Positions 16,006-25,463 are shown, counted from the first letter of the stretch. The stretch is DNA of 64,000 nucleotides from Porticoccus sp041395745 (GCA_041395745.1 JAWKZV010000001.1:620001-684000), one strand, 5' to 3'. Notes: generated from the letters alone by a model not told the origin. Made by a program: numbers and translations.

Positions 16006-19000
16006 TGACGTCCTTTTTCCTGTGGTGTCAGCCGGTTCAGCAATGCCTGGACCTGTACCAGCCTTTGTTCGGCAGTATTGGTGGGCACAGCAAATTTCAG
16101 GGTGGAGGCGCCCTGCAGTTTGAATACCGCGGGTTCCTTCTGCACCATCTGCACGATGGTCAACGGGTCCACCAAGGTATCACTGCCGAACTCGACGCGT
16201 CCACCGGCAGGGCCGGATTCTACCTTATGGATGCCCAGTTGGCGGGCCTGGAGTTTCAGTGCTGTGACCCGGAACAGGTTTTTCAGATAGTCCGGCAGCA
16301 GGCCGAAGCGGTCGATCATTTCCACCTGCAATTCTTTCAGATCGTCCTCCGAGGCGGCATTGGCGATGCGCTTGTACATCATCAACCGCATGTGCACATC
16401 CGGCAGGTAATCCTCGGGGATCAGTGCAGGGATGTTGAGGTTGATCTCGATATCTTCCCCAAACTGAATGTCCAGTTCCACCGACTTGCCCTTGCGGATA
16501 GCGTCCACCGCCCGGTCGAGCAACTCCATGTAAAGGCTGAAGCCGATGGACTGGATGTGGCCACTCTGGTCCTCACCGAGCAGTTCCCCGGCGCCACGGA
16601 TTTCCAGATCGTGGGTGGCCAGGGTGAAGCCGGAGCCGAGGTGATCGGCAGCGCTGATGGCTTCCAGCCTTTTTACGGCATCATCGGTCATGGCCTTGGG
16701 GTGCGGTGTCAGCAGGTAGGCGTAGGCCTGGTGGTGGGAGCGTCCCACCCGACCGCGCAGCTGGTGCAGTTGCGCCAGCCCCAGCTTATCGGCGCGGTCC
16801 ATAAGGATGGTGTTGGCGCTGGGGATATCGATACCGGTCTCAATGATGGTGGTACAGACCAGCAGGTTGAAGCGCTGGTGATAAAAATCGGACATCACCT
16901 TTTCCAACTCCCGCTCGCGCATTTGGCCGTGGGCGATCTCGATGCGCGCCTCCGGCACTAGCTCCTGTAGGTCGCGGGCAGTCTTGGCAATCGTCTTGAC
17001 TTCATTGTGCAGGTAATAGACCTGACCACCGCGCAGAATTTCCCGCAGCACCGCCTCGCGGATAACCCGTGGATCACTCTGGCGGACGAAAGATTTCACC
17101 GACAACCGCCGCGCCGGTGGCGTGGCAATGATGGACAGGTCGCGGATGCCTGACATGGACAGGTTGAGGGTGCGGGGAATCGGTGTGGCGGTGAGGGTGA
17201 GAATATCCACTTCCGCACGCAGGGACTTGATCTGTTCCTTCTGGCGCACCCCAAAGCGGTGTTCCTCGTCGATGATCAGCAATCCCAGGTTTTTGTAATC
17301 CGCCTTGGCGTGCAGCAGTTTGTGGGTGCCGATCAGGATGTCCACTTTGCCCTCGGAGGCGCGGTCCAGCACCTGCTGCTGCTCCTTGTCGGTGCGAAAG
17401 CGCGACAGTTCCTCAATGGTTACCGGCCAGTTGGCGAAACGGTCGCGGAAGTTTTCCAGATGCTGGTGGGCGAGCAGGGTGGTGGGCACCAGCATCACCA
17501 CCTGCTTGCCGCTGGCAACGGCGATGAAGGCGGCGCGCATTGCCACCTCGGTTTTGCCGAAGCCGACATCGCCACACACCAGCCGGTCCATGGGCTGTTC
17601 CGCCAGCATGTCGTGCTTGACTGCTTCGATGGTATCGAGCTGATCCGGGGTTTCCTCAAACGGGAAGTCCGCACAGAAGGCGCGGTAATCCACTTCGGGG
17701 TCGCGGCAGGCGAAGCCCTTGCGCGCCGCCCGGGTGGCATAGATATCGAGGAGCTCCGTGGCAGTGTCGCGAATCTGTTTGAGCGCCTTGTCCTTGGCCT
17801 TTTGCCACTGCTCGCTGCCGAGCCGGTGCAGTGGAGCCAGTTCTTCTTCTCCGCCACTGTAGCGACTGATCAGGTGGAGGGAGGATACCGGCACATAGAG
17901 CTTGGCCTGCTCGGCGTATTCCAGGGTCAGGAATTCCTGGGGTTCAGCACCGGCGTTAATGGTTTGCAAGCCTAGGTAGCGGCCGACACCGTGGTCGATG
18001 TGCACCACCGGTGCACCGACCCGCAGCTCGGTGAGATTCTTGACCACCTGCTCGGCGTCTTCCCGCTGTTTGCTGCGCCGGCGGCGCTGCATTACCTGTT
18101 GTCCGAACAGTTCGGTTTCGGTGATTACTGCCAGGTCGGGAGCCGTCAGGCTAAAGCCGCGGGTCAGCGGAAAGACGGTGATGGCCAGTGCATCCGCGCC
18201 GGTCGCAAAGGCTTGCCAGTCGGGCAGGTCGACGGGGCGGAGCCCCTGGCGCTGCAATAGTTCAAGCAGGCTTTCCCGGCGTCCGGCGGACTCGGCGCAG
18301 AACAGTACCCGTTGCTTATCGCCGCTCAGATAGGTCTGCAGTTTTTTCAGCGGATTGTCCGCCTTGGCGTCCACCGCGATGTCGGGTAGGGCGCCGAAGG
18401 CGAGCGTTAGTGCGCTCTTGGTTGTCGACGCGGACTCATTCAGTACGGTCCGGGGATAGCGTTTGAGTTCGGCAAACAGCTCTCCAACGGGAATAAAGAT
18501 TTCTGTGGGGGGCAGCAACGGCCGGGTAGGGTCGATGTTGTATTCCTGATAGCGCTGGCTGGCATCCTTCCAGAATTTTTCCGCGGCCTGTTCAACCGCG
18601 CCGTCTGTGAAAACCTGGCAATTGGCTGGCAGGTACTCGAACAGGCTCACACATTGTTCAAAGAACAGCGGCATGAAATATTCGACGCCCTGGGGTGGAA
18701 TCCCGGCGCTGACATCCTGGAACACCGGACAGCGGCGCTCGTCCACGTCGAAGCGTGACAGCCAGTTGTCCTTGAAGCGTCGGATGGCCGACTTGTCCAG
18801 GGGAACTTCGCGGGCGGGCAGCAGACAAATGCTGTCAGTTTGTTCCAGGGTGCGCTGGGTTTCCGGATCGAAGGTGCGCAGGGTTTCGATTTCGTCATCG
18901 AACAGGTCTATGCGAAAGGGCTGCCGGGCACCCATCGGGAAGATGTCGATCAGTGCACCGCGCACCGCGAATTCGCCGTGTTCCACTACTGTATCCACAC

Positions 19001-19457
19001 AGCGATAGCCGGCATTTTCCAACTGGCTGCGCAGTTGCTCGATATCCAGTGTGTCGCCGGTACGGTAATCGAAAGCCCGTTGGCTGACAAACTCCCGCGG
19101 GGGCAGGCGATGCATCAGGGTGCTGATGGGAACCACCACTACCCCGGCAGCGACACCGGGCAACCTGAACAGGGTTCGCAGGCGTTCGGAGACAATGTCC
19201 TGGTGGGGGGAAAACAGGTCGTAGGGCAGGGTTTCCCAGTCCGGGAATGGAAATACCGGGCGCTCGCCGGCCAGGAAAAAATGCAGTTCCGACTCCAGCT
19301 CCTGGGCGGCGCGGGCGGACTCGGTAATGACCAGTGTGAGTCCTTTGTGATGGCAGCTCGCTTCGGCAATGGCCAACGCGGCGCCGGCGCCGTGGGCTCC
19401 GGACCAAAGGCGCTTGTCGCCAGGGGGGTTCAATGGCGGCAGGGACAGAATCGACAT
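16002..19457 (-). CDS. mfd: Transcription-repair coupling factor
   Basis: 1151 residues, the normal Mfd length. The UvrB-homology N-terminal domain (about 1-340) is followed by the RNA-polymerase interaction domain (VVHIDHGVGRYLGLQ, about 480-560), then a RecG-like translocase. That translocase has Walker A GDVGFGKTE, DEEHRFG, TATPIPRTL, TTIIETGIDIPSANT and QLRGRVGRS. The C-terminal domain binds UvrA. Mfd pushes stalled RNA polymerase off DNA lesions and recruits excision repair. No frameshift or missing motif was seen. It is read from its own start about 90 bases from the divergent lipoprotein gene and is followed by csiV. Confidence 0.97.
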   Translation of the reverse strand: MSILSLPPLNPPGDKRLWSGAHGAGAALAIAEASCHHKGLTLVITESARAAQELESELHFFLAGERPVFPFPDWETLPYDLFSPHQDIVSERLRTLFRLPGVAAGVVVVPISTLMHRLPPREFVSQRAFDYRTGDTLDIEQLRSQLENAGYRCVDTVVEHGEFAVRGALIDIFPMGARQPFRIDLFDDEIETLRTFDPETQRTLEQTDSICLLPAREVPLDKSAIRRFKDNWLSRFDVDERRCPVFQDVSAGIPPQGVEYFMPLFFEQCVSLFEYLPANCQVFTDGAVEQAAEKFWKDASQRYQEYNIDPTRPLLPPTEIFIPVGELFAELKRYPRTVLNESASTTKSALTLAFGALPDIAVDAKADNPLKKLQTYLSGDKQRVLFCAESAGRRESLLELLQRQGLRPVDLPDWQAFATGADALAITVFPLTRGFSLTAPDLAVITETELFGQQVMQRRRRSKQREDAEQVVKNLTELRVGAPVVHIDHGVGRYLGLQTINAGAEPQEFLTLEYAEQAKLYVPVSSLHLISRYSGGEEELAPLHRLGSEQWQKAKDKALKQIRDTATELLDIYATRAARKGFACRDPEVDYRAFCADFPFEETPDQLDTIEAVKHDMLAEQPMDRLVCGDVGFGKTEVAMRAAFIAVASGKQVVMLVPTTLLAHQHLENFRDRFANWPVTIEELSRFRTDKEQQQVLDRASEGKVDILIGTHKLLHAKADYKNLGLLIIDEEHRFGVRQKEQIKSLRAEVDILTLTATPIPRTLNLSMSGIRDLSIIATPPARRLSVKSFVRQSDPRVIREAVLREILRGGQVYYLHNEVKTIAKTARDLQELVPEARIEIAHGQMRERELEKVMSDFYHQRFNLLVCTTIIETGIDIPSANTILMDRADKLGLAQLHQLRGRVGRSHHQAYAYLLTPHPKAMTDDAVKRLEAISAADHLGSGFTLATHDLEIRGAGELLGEDQSGHIQSIGFSLYMELLDRAVDAIRKGKSVELDIQFGEDIEINLNIPALIPEDYLPDVHMRLMMYKRIANAASEDDLKELQVEMIDRFGLLPDYLKNLFRVTALKLQARQLGIHKVESGPAGGRVEFGSDTLVDPLTIVQMVQKEPAVFKLQGASTLKFAVPTNTAEQRLVQVQALLNRLTPQEKGRQ

Positions 19458-19546
19458 GCTGGGAAAGTACTTTTGTGGCTCAACTTAAGAGGTGTGCTAT
19501 TTTAGCCGGGCCACTGGGAGATTGATATGTATACACAGGATTTGTA

Positions 19547-20221
19547 GTGCGGGGCTGGCTTTTCATTCTGATCGGGTGTTGTCTGCTGATGGCGGGTTGT
19601 GGCCAGACACCGTTTAAAGTGCAGAACCTGGCAAAGACGGATATCGATATGGTCTCGGATGCCCATTACCGGGAAACCGATAATCTGTTGAAGCAGCTCA
19701 CTGTCAAACTCTACAAACGCAATCCCAGAGAACTCCACAAGGTTAGTGGCCAGACCATTGACCGCCGGGTGGCGCAGATTTTTTCCTCTCCCGGCCCGCT
19801 ACAGTTTCCCGAGGTGCCGGCTACCGGCACCGCAGCTATTGAATTGTCCCTGACGCCCAATTACCGGGGCGATCGGGTGTTCGCCTTCATGATCGGACTC
19901 ACGGATATGATTCGCGAGTCCTACGACTACCAGAATGACTTTTACCTGCTTTCAGAGCTGGATCAACAGAAGCTATACCACAGCGCCCGCAATATCGAGA
20001 TCGCCCTGTGGCGCATTGCCCGCAGCGACGATGGCAGTGGACGACCGTTGATTTTCACTAACAGCTGGCAGGGAGAAAAACGCAATCTCAGTTACGAGCG
20101 GCTCTTCGGCAAGTTGATTGCCCTGCAGGATATGCTCGCTACCATCACCGCCCAGAAGAACCAGAGGGTGATTAAGACCGTCGCCCAGAACGTGGCGACT
20201 ATGGCTTTCATTCCGCTCTAG
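19547..20221 (+). CDS. Unrecognised lipoprotein
   Basis: 224 residues starting at GTG with AGGA upstream. The N-terminus RGWLFILIGCCLLMAGC ends in a clear LMAGC lipobox, so it should be a lipid-anchored envelope protein; Gly at +2 predicts outer-membrane sorting. The mature part is mixed alpha/beta: DIDMVSDAHYRETDNLLKQL, AIELSLTPNYRGDRVFAFMIGLTDMIR and a helical C-terminus. No family could be named. It is divergent from mfd and upstream of gap on the same strand, with 178 bases between. A conserved hypothetical is the honest call. Confidence 0.7.
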   Translation: MRGWLFILIGCCLLMAGCGQTPFKVQNLAKTDIDMVSDAHYRETDNLLKQLTVKLYKRNPRELHKVSGQTIDRRVAQIFSSPGPLQFPEVPATGTAAIELSLTPNYRGDRVFAFMIGLTDMIRESYDYQNDFYLLSELDQQKLYHSARNIEIALWRIARSDDGSGRPLIFTNSWQGEKRNLSYERLFGKLIALQDMLATITAQKNQRVIKTVAQNVATMAFIPL

Positions 20222-20310
20222 TTTTGCCCGTTTTTATTCGCCAGTGGGGAAGTGGACTGATCCAGGTCAAACATTGTCAAACTGATGTACCGGTTATTCA
20301 TCAGTCTTTG

Positions 20311-20339
20311 TTGCCCTGAAAACCTCGAATACCGATAAT
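20311..20339 (+). promoter_or_regulatory. Likely gap promoter
   Basis: TTGCCC (20311-20316), a 17-base spacer and GATAAT (20334-20339) form a good sigma-70-like promoter about 60 bases before the gap start codon. Confidence 0.5.
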
Positions 20340-20399
20340 AGCGCCCCTCGATGGACGCCGTTCTGTCCTGCTCAATCGATCTAGTGAGAGGTTTACTAC

Positions 20400-21860
20400 G
20401 TGACTGAAGATAATCGCCCCGTTCCCGCCGACTTTTTTGCTGACTGGAAAGAGCGTGAAGCATTGGCGGAAGCCATGATTCCGCTGATTGGCCAGCTCTA
20501 TCGGGAGAACAATGTCTCTCTGTACATGTACGGCAAGAATATGGTGAACCGCTCTGTCATCGAACTGATGAAGGCGCACCGCTTCGTGCGTCAGATCGAA
20601 CAGAATGAGTTGTCCGAGTACGAAACGTTCCCATTGATCAAGGCTATGGCTGAAATGGATCTGGGGCCGGCTCATATTGATGTGGGCAAGCTGACCGTCA
20701 AGTACCAGGAATTCGGCAATGGCGGTGATCTGGTTCAATTTCTGCAGCGCGAAGTGGGTGATGATGTTGGCAACACCCGCAAGCCGCTGCCCGAGCCCCA
20801 GGATATTGTGCTTTACGGTTTTGGTCGCATTGGTCGTTTGTTGGCTCGCCTGCTGATTGAAAAGACCGGTAGTGGCGATCTGCTGCGCCTGCGCGCCATC
20901 GTCGTGCGCAAGGGCAAGAGTGCCGACGACTTGGCCAAACGCGCCAGTCTGTTGCGCCGCGATTCTGTGCACGGTGCTTTCGACGGCACTATCCGCGTTT
21001 TGGAAGACAAGAACATTCTGGTGTGCAACGGCAACCCGGTTCAGGTGATTTACGCCAATTCGCCTGATGAGGTGGACTACACCCAGTACGGCATCAAGAA
21101 TGCCATCGTGGTTGATAATACCGGTGTGTGGCGCGATGAAGATGGTTTGGGTCAGCACCTGAAATGTCCGGGCGCCAGCAAGGTGATTCTGACTGCCCCC
21201 GGCAAAGGCGATATTCCTAACATCGTCTACGGTATCAACCAGAACGAAATTACCGCTGATTCAAAAGTCATTTCTGCAGCCTCCTGCACCACCAATGCCA
21301 TTGTGCCGGTGCTGAAAGCGCTGATGGATGAGTACGGTATTGAGCGCGGTCATGTGGAAACGGTTCACTCCTACACCAATGACCAGAACCTGATTGACAA
21401 CTACCACAAGGGCTCCCGCCGTGGCCGCAGTGCGGCTCTCAACATGGTGATCACCGAAACCGGTGCCGCCAAGGCTGTTGCCAAGGCATTGCCTGCGCTG
21501 ACCGGCAAGCTGACCGGTAATGCGATCCGGGTGCCGACTCCCAACGTGTCCATGGCTATCCTGAACCTGCAGTTGGGCCGCGACACCACCAAGGAAGAAT
21601 TGAACGAGTACATGCGCAAGATTTCCCTGTACTCGCCGTTGCAGCAACAGATTGACTACACCATCTCCACCGAGGCGGTATCCACTGACTTCGTGGGTTC
21701 CCGTCACGCGTGTATTTTTGATTCCGAGGCGACCATCGTCAGCGGTGACAGCGTGGTGCTCTATTGCTGGTACGACAACGAGTTCGGATACAGCTGCCAG
21801 GTGGTTCGCTGCCTTGAAAAGCTCGCCGGGCTGTCCTGGGCGATGTACCCGAAGTCCTGA
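20400..21860 (+). CDS. Glyceraldehyde-3-phosphate dehydrogenase with N-terminal extension
   Basis: 486 residues, against about 335 for ordinary GAPDH. The first 135 residues are an extra helical domain (FADWKEREALAEAMIPLIG, LYRENNVSLYMYGKNMVNRSV). The NAD site GFGRIGRLLARLL comes at 140-150, the active-site SAASCTTNAIVP at about C296 and WYDNEFGYSCQVV near the end. It interconverts glyceraldehyde-3-phosphate and 1,3-bisphosphoglycerate. Long GAPDHs with this extension occur next to nqr in pseudomonads (from memory, PA3001), where they are thought to work in gluconeogenesis. The start is GTG, chosen because the extension is conserved in that group. A strong terminator follows directly. Confidence 0.93.
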   Translation: MTEDNRPVPADFFADWKEREALAEAMIPLIGQLYRENNVSLYMYGKNMVNRSVIELMKAHRFVRQIEQNELSEYETFPLIKAMAEMDLGPAHIDVGKLTVKYQEFGNGGDLVQFLQREVGDDVGNTRKPLPEPQDIVLYGFGRIGRLLARLLIEKTGSGDLLRLRAIVVRKGKSADDLAKRASLLRRDSVHGAFDGTIRVLEDKNILVCNGNPVQVIYANSPDEVDYTQYGIKNAIVVDNTGVWRDEDGLGQHLKCPGASKVILTAPGKGDIPNIVYGINQNEITADSKVISAASCTTNAIVPVLKALMDEYGIERGHVETVHSYTNDQNLIDNYHKGSRRGRSAALNMVITETGAAKAVAKALPALTGKLTGNAIRVPTPNVSMAILNLQLGRDTTKEELNEYMRKISLYSPLQQQIDYTISTEAVSTDFVGSRHACIFDSEATIVSGDSVVLYCWYDNEFGYSCQVVRCLEKLAGLSWAMYPKS

Positions 21861-21867
21861 TTGAAAA

Positions 21868-21897
21868 GAAAGCCGCGCTCCCCGCGGCTTTCTTTTT
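21868..21897 (+). terminator. Rho-independent terminator after gap
   Basis: Perfect 10-base stem GAAAGCCGCG/CGCGGCTTTC with a five-base loop, followed by TTTTT. It starts seven bases after the gap stop. Confidence 0.92.
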
Positions 21898-21980
21898 ATG
21901 TGGCAAAAACAGGCCGGAAATAGTGGGCCTGAGGGTGAATAACCCTATTTAGCGCACTGGTAATACAAAGCGTCGACCTT

Positions 21981-21986
21981 TATAAT
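21981..21986 (+). promoter_or_regulatory. TATAAT, likely nqr -10 element
   Basis: Perfect -10 hexamer TATAAT 158 bases before nqrA. The -35 region is poor (TGGTAA-like), so an activator may be needed. The resulting leader would be about 150 bases. Confidence 0.5.
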
Positions 21987-22012
21987 CGCGCGGATTTGTT
22001 AACCGGTGTAAT

Positions 22013-22033
22013 AGGCCCTGCTTGGGCTTTTTT
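22013..22033 (+). terminator. Terminator-like hairpin in the nqr leader
   Basis: AGGCCC/GGGCTT stem (one G-T pair) with a TGCTT loop and a run of six T. It lies between the TATAAT and nqrA, so it may attenuate the operon; alternatively it backs up the gap terminator if the real nqr promoter is further downstream. Copies of AACCGGTGT flank it at 22001-22009 and 22044-22052, and their ACCGGT cores can pair with each other. Confidence 0.55.
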
Positions 22034-22062
22034 GCTGTTGAATAACCGGTGTTTCCGGCTGT

Positions 22063-22108
22063 TTTTTTCGCTTGTTGGCGAAAAAATTTGGGGGCTCTTT
22101 TTTAGAGC
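22063..22108 (+). promoter_or_regulatory. Two further hairpins in the nqr leader
   Basis: TTTTTTCGC/GCGAAAAAA (22063-22071 with 22078-22086) is a perfect nine-base stem with a six-base loop. GCTCT/AGAGC (22094-22098 with 22104-22108) follows. Neither is followed by a T-run. No known riboswitch family was recognised. Confidence 0.45.
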
Positions 22109-22143
22109 AATTAATTAAAAAACCGCATCAGTAGGCACAACCT

Positions 22144-23490
22144 ATGATCAAGATCCGTCGCGGATTGGACTTACCGATTTCGGGCTCTCCCGAGCAAGTC
22201 ATTCACGATGGGCCCAAGGTAAATTCTGTCGCTGTTATCGGCTTTGACTACGTGGGTATGAAGCCCACCATGGCTGTCAAAGAGGGTGATAGAGTCAAGC
22301 TGGGCCAATTACTTTTCTCCGACAAGAAAACCGAAGGCGTGCTCTATACAGCACCTGCCGCCGGTGTTGTCTCTGCCATCAATCGGGGTGAGCGCCGCGT
22401 TCTTCACTCCGTTGTGATTGATATTGATGGCGACGAGCAGGAGACATTTGCCCAGTACGGCGCTAATGAGCTGGAACAGTTGGACCGCTCCACTGTAGTC
22501 GACAACCTGGTCAATTCAGGTCTCTGGACTGCACTGCGCACCCGGCCCTACTCGAAAGTTCCCGCACCGACTGCCGATGCCCCCAATTCCATTTTTGTCA
22601 CTGCCATGGATACCAATCCGCTGGCAGCCGACCCGGCGCTGGTGATTGCCGAGCGCAGCGATGATTTCGTCAACGGCCTGAAAGTGCTGAAGCGACTGAC
22701 TGATGGTGCGGTGCACCTCTGTATCGCTGACGGCAGCCAGGTCGCTGGTGGTGATGTGGCCGGTGTGCAGGCCAACAGCTTTGCGGGTCCCCATCCGGCG
22801 GGCCTGGCGGGTACTCACATCCACTTCATCGATCCGGTCAGCACCAAGAAAACTGTGTGGACCATCGGCTACCAGGACGTGATGGCCATTGGTGCATTGT
22901 TTACCACCGGCTGCCTGGACACCCGCCGCGTTATCGCATTGGCCGGTCCCCAGGTGGAAAAACCCTGCCTGCTGCGCACCCGCCTCGGTGCCAGCCTGGC
23001 CGACCTGACTGCCGGTCAGTTGAAAGCCGGTGATAACCGCATCGTTTCCGGCTCTGTCCTTTCCGGACGCAATGCCAAGGGCGACTTCGCCTACCTGGGA
23101 CGCTACCACAGCCAGGTATCTGTGCTTCTGGAAGGTCGCCAGCGCGAATTCTTCCGCTATCTCTCCCTCGGCGCCAACCGTCATTCCGTGATGCCGATTT
23201 ACCTGTCAGCCCTCAACAAGTCTCAGACGTTCGATTTCACTACCAACACCAATGGCAGTGAACGCGCCATGGTTCCGCTGGGCAACTACGAAAAGGTGAT
23301 GCCGCTGGATGTTCTTCCCACCCAGTTGTTGCGCTCCCTGATTGTGGGTGATACCGAAGTGGCACAAAAGCTGGGTTGCCTGGAGCTGGATGAAGAGGAT
23401 CTGGCGCTGTGTACCTACGTTTGTATCGGCAAATACGAGTACGGCCCGATTCTTCGCAGCAATCTGACCCGTATCGAGAAGGAGGGCTGA
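22144..23490 (+). CDS. nqrA: Na+-translocating NADH:quinone reductase subunit A
   Basis: 448 residues, the cytoplasmic subunit of the six-part sodium-pumping NADH:quinone oxidoreductase. It begins with MIKIRRGLDLPISGSPEQ and shows the KPTMAVKEGDRVKLGQLLFSDKK and YTAPAAGVVSAINRGERR lipoyl-like segment seen in all NqrA. NqrA is associated with quinone binding at the NqrB interface. The full-length gene heads a contiguous nqrABCDEF-apbE-nqrM operon with gaps of 21 bases or less. The ribosome site (GTAGGC) is weak, and a structured leader precedes it. nqrB follows after two bases. Confidence 0.97.
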   Translation: MIKIRRGLDLPISGSPEQVIHDGPKVNSVAVIGFDYVGMKPTMAVKEGDRVKLGQLLFSDKKTEGVLYTAPAAGVVSAINRGERRVLHSVVIDIDGDEQETFAQYGANELEQLDRSTVVDNLVNSGLWTALRTRPYSKVPAPTADAPNSIFVTAMDTNPLAADPALVIAERSDDFVNGLKVLKRLTDGAVHLCIADGSQVAGGDVAGVQANSFAGPHPAGLAGTHIHFIDPVSTKKTVWTIGYQDVMAIGALFTTGCLDTRRVIALAGPQVEKPCLLRTRLGASLADLTAGQLKAGDNRIVSGSVLSGRNAKGDFAYLGRYHSQVSVLLEGRQREFFRYLSLGANRHSVMPIYLSALNKSQTFDFTTNTNGSERAMVPLGNYEKVMPLDVLPTQLLRSLIVGDTEVAQKLGCLELDEEDLALCTYVCIGKYEYGPILRSNLTRIEKEG

Positions 23491-23492
23491 TA

Positions 23493-24695
23493 GTGAAAGC
23501 GTTGCGCAACTATCTCGACAAGATTGAGCCGCACTTCGAGGAAGGCGGTAAGTGGCACAAGTGGTTCGCCCTCTATGAAGCGGCTGACACCATTTTCTAT
23601 TCGCCCGCGTCCGTCACCAAGACCGGCTCTCACATCCGTGACGGTATTGACCTGAAGCGGGTGATGATCACCGTATGGCTGGCGGCATTCCCAGCCATGT
23701 TCTTCGGCATGTACAACCTCGGTTTCCAGGCCAATACCGCCCTGGCTGCCATGAGTGGTGCCGAAGTGGAAGGCTGGCGCGGTGCCCTGATTTCCCTGCT
23801 GGCGGGACACGATCCCAACAGTATCTGGGACTGCATGTGGTATGGCGCGGTCTACTTCGTGCCGATCTACATGGTGACCTTTATCGTGGGTGGCTTCTGG
23901 GAAGTTTTGTTCGCCATGGTCCGTGGCCATGAGGTGAACGAAGGCTTCTTCGTGACTTCCATTCTGTTTGCCCTGATCTGTCCTCCGGACGTTCCCCTGT
24001 GGCAGGCGGCTCTGGGTATCAGCTTCGGTGTGGTGATCGGCAAGGAAGTCTTCGGTGGTACCGGTAAGAACTTCCTCAACCCGGCCCTCACTGGTCGCGC
24101 CTTCATGTTCTTTGCCTATCCGGCCCAGATGTCCGGTGACGCGGTGTGGACTGCTGTCGACGGCTTCACCGGTGCAACCCCACTGTCCGTTGCGGCTAAC
24201 CAGGGCATGGAGGTTCTGCAGCAGCAAATCACCTGGATGGATGCCTTCCTGGGTAATATGCAGGGCTCAATTGGTGAAACCTCTACAGTGGCAATTTTCA
24301 TCGGTGGCGCACTGCTGCTGCTCAACCGCATCGCTTCCTGGCGGATCATCGCCGGCGTAATGATCGGTATGGTTGCACTGTCCACGCTGTTCAACCTGAT
24401 CGGCTCAGACACCAACGCGATGTTCAATGTGCCCTGGTACTGGCATCTGGTGATGGGCGGTTTCGCCTTCGGTATGGTCTTCATGGCTACCGACCCGGTT
24501 TCCGCTTCAATGACCGACGCCGGTAAGATCTGGTTCGGCGCATTGATCGGTGTGATGGTAGTCCTGATTCGTGTGGTCAACCCGGCGTTCCCGGAAGGCA
24601 TGATGTTGGCAATCCTCTTTGCCAACCTGTTTGCCCCGCTGATTGACCACTTCGTGATTGAAGCCAATATCAAACGGAGGGTGGCACGTGGCTAG
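23493..24695 (+). CDS. nqrB: Na+-NQR subunit B
   Basis: 400 residues with about ten membrane segments. I set the GTG at 23493 (AAGGAGGG just upstream, inside the nqrA end) as the start, because MKALRNYLDKIEPHFEEGGK is the family N-terminus. The motif DGFTGATPLS contains the threonine (about T229) to which FMN is covalently attached, and GGTGKNFLNPALTGRAF is strongly conserved. NqrB carries riboflavin and FMN and forms the sodium path and quinone site. The apbE gene downstream encodes the enzyme that attaches the FMN. Its last eight bases overlap nqrC. Confidence 0.97.
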   Translation: MKALRNYLDKIEPHFEEGGKWHKWFALYEAADTIFYSPASVTKTGSHIRDGIDLKRVMITVWLAAFPAMFFGMYNLGFQANTALAAMSGAEVEGWRGALISLLAGHDPNSIWDCMWYGAVYFVPIYMVTFIVGGFWEVLFAMVRGHEVNEGFFVTSILFALICPPDVPLWQAALGISFGVVIGKEVFGGTGKNFLNPALTGRAFMFFAYPAQMSGDAVWTAVDGFTGATPLSVAANQGMEVLQQQITWMDAFLGNMQGSIGETSTVAIFIGGALLLLNRIASWRIIAGVMIGMVALSTLFNLIGSDTNAMFNVPWYWHLVMGGFAFGMVFMATDPVSASMTDAGKIWFGALIGVMVVLIRVVNPAFPEGMMLAILFANLFAPLIDHFVIEANIKRRVARG

Positions 24696-25461
24696 TAACG
24701 ACTCTACGTCCAAAACCATTATCGTCGCGCTGGCACTCTGTATCGTGTGCTCGGTGTTTGTGTCCACCGCAGCGGTGATGCTGCGTCCGGCACAGCAGGC
24801 CAACAAGGACCTGGACCGCAAGACCAACATCCTGGCTGCTGCCGGCCTGCTGAAGCAGGGCGTCAGTGTTGATCAGCAGTTCGAGAGCGTTAAAACTCGC
24901 GCTGTCGACCTGACCACTGGCAAGTTTACCGACGCGGTGAACGTGTCCAGCTACGATCAGCGCAAGGCTGCCAAGGACCCAGCTCAGTCAGAAGACCTGT
25001 CTGATGATCAGGATATTGCCAAGATCGGCCGCCGTGCGAATTACGCGCTAGTCTACATCGTCGAAAACGATTCCGGTCTCGACAAGATCATCCTGCCCAT
25101 CAAGGGTTACGGTTTGTGGTCGACCCTGTACGGTTTTGTGGCGCTGGAAGCTGACCTGAACACAGTGGCGGGTCTGGGCTTCTACGAGCACGCCGAAACC
25201 CCCGGACTCGGCGGTGAAGTGGACAATCCGCTATGGAAAGCAAAATGGATCGGTAAAAAGGCTTATGACGAAAACAGCCACGCTGTGCTGAGCGTCATCA
25301 AGGGCAGTGTGGACAGCACCCGTCCCGAGGCTGTGCATCAGGTGGATGGCCTGTCCGGTGCCACGCTGACCAGCCGCGGTGTCGACAACCTGGTTAAATT
25401 CTGGATGGGCGAAAATGGTTTCGCTCCGTTCCTGGCTAACTTGCGTGCAGGGGAGGCCTGA
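24688..25461 (+). CDS. nqrC: Na+-NQR subunit C
   Basis: 257 residues: one N-terminal membrane anchor (TIIVALALCIVCSVFVSTAAV) and a periplasmic domain. The SGATLTSRG motif near the C-terminus carries the FMN-accepting threonine (about T226). GTG at 24688 was chosen because GGAGGG sits seven bases upstream; an ATG at 24658 lies deep in nqrB and would add ten unusual residues. NqrC passes electrons between the NqrD/E iron centre and NqrB. The overlap with nqrB suggests coupled translation, and nqrD starts two bases after its stop. Confidence 0.96.
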   Translation: MASNDSTSKTIIVALALCIVCSVFVSTAAVMLRPAQQANKDLDRKTNILAAAGLLKQGVSVDQQFESVKTRAVDLTTGKFTDAVNVSSYDQRKAAKDPAQSEDLSDDQDIAKIGRRANYALVYIVENDSGLDKIILPIKGYGLWSTLYGFVALEADLNTVAGLGFYEHAETPGLGGEVDNPLWKAKWIGKKAYDENSHAVLSVIKGSVDSTRPEAVHQVDGLSGATLTSRGVDNLVKFWMGENGFAPFLANLRAGEA

Positions 25462-25463
25462 TC

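Noticed and set aside
15945..16961. 338-codon plus-strand frame opposite mfd/csiV
   Set aside because: Shadow of mfd; no domain pattern and no ribosome site.
23409..23492. Longer nqrB start at 23409
   Set aside because: It would lie inside nqrA; the GTG at 23493 has an AAGGAGGG site and the family N-terminus.
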